Below are positions 61,707 to 64,000 of a DNA stretch of 64,000 bases, one piece after another (the first letter of the stretch is position 1; every line of letters begins with the position of its first letter). Below the pieces are notes generated by a model, which worked only from the letters and a program-made list of their open reading frames with translations, searched no databases and was not told the origin of the DNA. Position numbers and translations under genes: made by a program. This stretch comes from Pseudorhodoferax sp047601025 (GTDB lineage: Bacteria > Pseudomonadota > Gammaproteobacteria > Burkholderiales > Burkholderiaceae_C): assembly GCF_047601025.1 (NCBI RefSeq), contig NZ_JASGJZ010000001.1, forward strand, positions 5,270,001-5,334,000. Reading direction: 5' to 3'.

Positions 61707-64000
61707 ATGAGCGACGACGCACTGCGTTTCTTCGGCATCCGCCACCACGGCCCGGGCTGCGCGCGCAGCCTGCTGGCGGCGCTGGCGCAATGGCAGCCCG
61801 ACTGCCTGCTGGTCGAAGGCCCGGCCGAGGGCGAGGCGCTGCTGCCCATGCTGCAAAGCCCCGAGCTGCGCCCGCCGGTGGCCATGCTGGTCTACCGGCA
61901 GGACGAGCCCAGCCACGCGGCCTTCTACCCGTTTGCCGAGTTCTCGCCCGAATGGCAGGCGCTGCAATGGGCCAGCCGCCAGGGCGTGGCCACGCGCTTC
62001 ATCGACCTGCCGCAGACCCACGCGATGGCGCTGGAAATGCAGCGGCGCGAACAGCTGGAACAAGCAAGGGCACAGGAAAAAAAGAACGCGCAGGAAGGCG
62101 AGGATCACCACGACGAGGCCGACCTCACCCCCGATGACACGCTGCGCGACCCGCTGGACTGGCTGGCCCATGCCGCCGGCTTCCAGGACGGCGAAAGCTG
62201 GTGGAACCGCATGGTGGAAGAGCGCGGCGACAGCGAGGCCCTGTTCGAAGGCATCACCGAGGCCATGACGGCCGTGCGCGCCGAAATCGACCAGGACAGC
62301 GCGCAGGACAACGGGCATTGGCGCGGCGAGGCCTATGCCCGCCGCGAGGCGCTGCGCGAGGCCTGGATGCGCCAGTGCATCCGCGAAGCACTGAAGGCCG
62401 GCCACCAGCGCATTGCCGTGGTCTGCGGCGCCTGGCACGTGCCGGCGCTCAAGGCCAGCGTCACGGCCAAGGCCGACGCCGCCTTGCTCAAGGGCCTGCC
62501 CAAGGCCAAGGTGCAGGCCACCTGGGCGCCGTGGACCTACCGCAACCTGGCCAGCAGCAGCGGCTACGGCGCGGGCGTCACCTCACCCGGCTGGTACGAG
62601 CACCTGTGGCAATGCCACCGGCCCCACCTGCCGGCGCCAGACGGAGAAGCCGGCACAAGCACGGCGAGCGCCGCCACCCTGCGCACCGCCGGCTGGCTGA
62701 CGCGCGTGGCGCGCCTGCTGCGCAGCAAGGACCTGGACTGCTCCAGCGCCCACGTCATCGAGGCCACGCGCCTGGCCGAGAGCCTGGCCGCCCTGCGCGG
62801 CCAGCCCACGCCAGGGCTGCAGGAGATCAACGAGGCCATCGGCACGGTGATCTGCATGGGCGAGAGCGCGCCGCTGCGCCTGATCGAGCACGAGCTGACC
62901 GTGGGCGACGTGCTGGGCGCCGTGCCCGCCGACGTGCCCCAGGTGCCGCTGCAACGCGACATCGAGCAGCAGCAGAAAACCCTGCGCCTCAAGCCCGAGC
63001 CGGCCGCCAAGCTGCTGGCGCTGGACCTGCGCAAGGACACCGACCTGGCGCGCAGCCACTTCCTGCACCGGCTGCGGCTGCTGGGCATCGCCTGGGGCAC
63101 GCAGGCGCGCGATGCCCAGCGCAGCCGCGGCACCTTCCGCGAGAGCTGGCAACTGCAATGGGCGCCCGAGCTGGCCGTGCGCATCATCGAGGCCAGCGTG
63201 CACGGCGCCACCGTGGCCCAGGCCGCCACGGCCCGGCTGCGCGCCAGCCTGACGCCCGAGACGCCGCTGCCCCAGATCGCCCAGGCCATCGACGATGCGC
63301 TGCTGGCCGACCTGCCCGCGCTGGTCGAAGCCCTGATCGCCACGCTGGCCGAGCGCGCCGCCACCACCGGCGACGTGGCCCAGCTGCTGCAGGCCCTGCC
63401 GCCGCTGGCCAGCGTCTACCGCTACGGCAGCGTGCGCCAGACCGACACCGCCTTGCTGGCCACGGTGATCGACTCGCTGGCGCTGCGTGCCGCCATCGCC
63501 CTGCCCGTGGCCTGCATGGCCATGGACGAGGACGCCGCCGCCGCCATGCAGGCCAAGGTGCTGGCCGCGCACGAGGCGCTGCGCCTGCGCGGCGACGGCG
63601 ATGGCAACAGCCGTGACGACAGCGGCAACGGTGACGACGACGAGCCCGCACAGGACGCCGGCCAGGCCTGGCGCGCCGCGCTGCGCAGCCTGGCCGTGGG
63701 CGACGCAGCGGCGGCCCGGCTGCGCGGCATGGCCTGCCGCCTGCTGCTGGACGAGCACCTGCTGGGCAGCGGCGAGGCCGTGGCCCAGTTCAACCGCAAC
63801 CTGTCGCTGGGCGTGGCGCCCATGGACGTGGCCGCCTGGCTGGACGGCTTCCTGAACCGCCAGGCGCTGGTGCTGCTGCACGACGACGCCATCTCGGGCG
63901 CGGTGGACACCTGGCTCACGCAGCTGGGCGAGGCGCAGTTCGCGCAGATCCTGCCGCTGGTGCGGCGCAGCTTTTCCGACTTCAGCAAGCACGACCGCCA
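61707..64000 (+). CDS. DUF5682-like protein, 5' part (runs off window)
   Basis: The frame is open from ATG 61707 to the window end (about 764 residues, still incomplete). The N-terminus RFFGIRHHGPGCARSL (His13, His14), LLVEGPAEGE with Glu37, and VVCGAWHVPAL with His244 line up with the G-x-x-H, E and G-x-x-H pattern of TraB/PrgY/EreA-type hydrolases. A charged linker (about 114-145) and an Asp/Gly/Asn-rich linker (about 628-647) separate helical regions. It starts 4 bases after the MoxR stop. I assign it to DUF5682 by these motifs and operon place. Confidence 0.82.
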   Translation, partial: MSDDALRFFGIRHHGPGCARSLLAALAQWQPDCLLVEGPAEGEALLPMLQSPELRPPVAMLVYRQDEPSHAAFYPFAEFSPEWQALQWASRQGVATRFIDLPQTHAMALEMQRREQLEQARAQEKKNAQEGEDHHDEADLTPDDTLRDPLDWLAHAAGFQDGESWWNRMVEERGDSEALFEGITEAMTAVRAEIDQDSAQDNGHWRGEAYARREALREAWMRQCIREALKAGHQRIAVVCGAWHVPALKASVTAKADAALLKGLPKAKVQATWAPWTYRNLASSSGYGAGVTSPGWYEHLWQCHRPHLPAPDGEAGTSTASAATLRTAGWLTRVARLLRSKDLDCSSAHVIEATRLAESLAALRGQPTPGLQEINEAIGTVICMGESAPLRLIEHELTVGDVLGAVPADVPQVPLQRDIEQQQKTLRLKPEPAAKLLALDLRKDTDLARSHFLHRLRLLGIAWGTQARDAQRSRGTFRESWQLQWAPELAVRIIEASVHGATVAQAATARLRASLTPETPLPQIAQAIDDALLADLPALVEALIATLAERAATTGDVAQLLQALPPLASVYRYGSVRQTDTALLATVIDSLALRAAIALPVACMAMDEDAAAAMQAKVLAAHEALRLRGDGDGNSRDDSGNGDDDEPAQDAGQAWRAALRSLAVGDAAAARLRGMACRLLLDEHLLGSGEAVAQFNRNLSLGVAPMDVAAWLDGFLNRQALVLLHDDAISGAVDTWLTQLGEAQFAQILPLVRRSFSDFSKHDR

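Overview
The window is about 64 kb of very GC-rich DNA (roughly 70 percent by eye). It looks like a chromosome segment of a Burkholderiales betaproteobacterium, most likely Comamonadaceae-like. The reasons are the gene order exbB-exbD-lpxK-Trm112-kdsB-adk, a FimV/HubP-like polar protein, an HU protein with a Lys/Pro/Ala tail, a tripartite-tricarboxylate (Bug) binding protein, and lexA behind CTGN9ACAG-type boxes. I saw no prophage, insertion sequence, rRNA or CRISPR array.

Layout. 1-13.5 kb is core-like: the 5' part of xseA (minus), then exbB/exbD, lpxK, a Trm112 protein, kdsB and adk; an asparaginase divergent from lexA across two LexA boxes; a 2-hydroxyacid dehydrogenase; a fimV-like gene (minus); and a 3-hydroxyacyl-CoA dehydrogenase / enoyl-CoA hydratase / Crp-Fnr set. 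13.8-19.5 kb is a thiamine operon on the minus strand (thiC-thiO-thiS-thiG-thiDE fusion) behind a TPP riboswitch. 19.7-25.9 kb holds a YagU-like membrane protein, tRNA-Arg(TCT), a thiolase-like/DUF35 pair, a Bug protein, two 5'-truncated gene remnants that meet head to head, an HU protein and an SdiA-regulated-type beta-propeller protein. 26-35.6 kb is accessory: three MFS transporters, two paralogous LysR regulators, a Tat-exported dienelactone-hydrolase-like protein, a cyclophilin-like-fold protein, a cupin and a carboxymuconolactone-decarboxylase-like protein, plus the stub of an alcohol dehydrogenase.

35.7-52.6 kb is an iron/siderophore locus. On the minus strand run fecI, fecR, a TonB receptor with an STN signalling domain, a translationally coupled SAM methyltransferase, a second receptor that is a paralog of the first, a FecB-type binding protein and a third receptor. 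Divergent from these on the plus strand is an operon of two exporter-fold ABC half-transporters (YbtPQ/IrtAB-like arrangement) with a small unknown protein and a TetR regulator. A Fur-like box precedes fecI and a TetR-type palindrome precedes the ABC operon. 52.7-57.2 kb is a small catabolic cluster (amidohydrolase, NMT1-type binding protein, FAD oxidase) divergent from a MarR regulator, with a 7-bp-arm palindrome between them.

57.4 kb to the end is the most unusual part: a compact plus-strand operon encoding a SWIM zinc-finger protein, a DUF5691-like helical protein, a MoxR-type AAA+ ATPase and a DUF5682-like protein that runs off the window. A VWA-domain protein is expected next. No biochemical role is established for this set. 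The ATPase has an altered Walker B, and the DUF5682-like protein carries His/Glu/His motifs like those of TraB/EreA-type hydrolases. It is my best candidate for an undescribed system.
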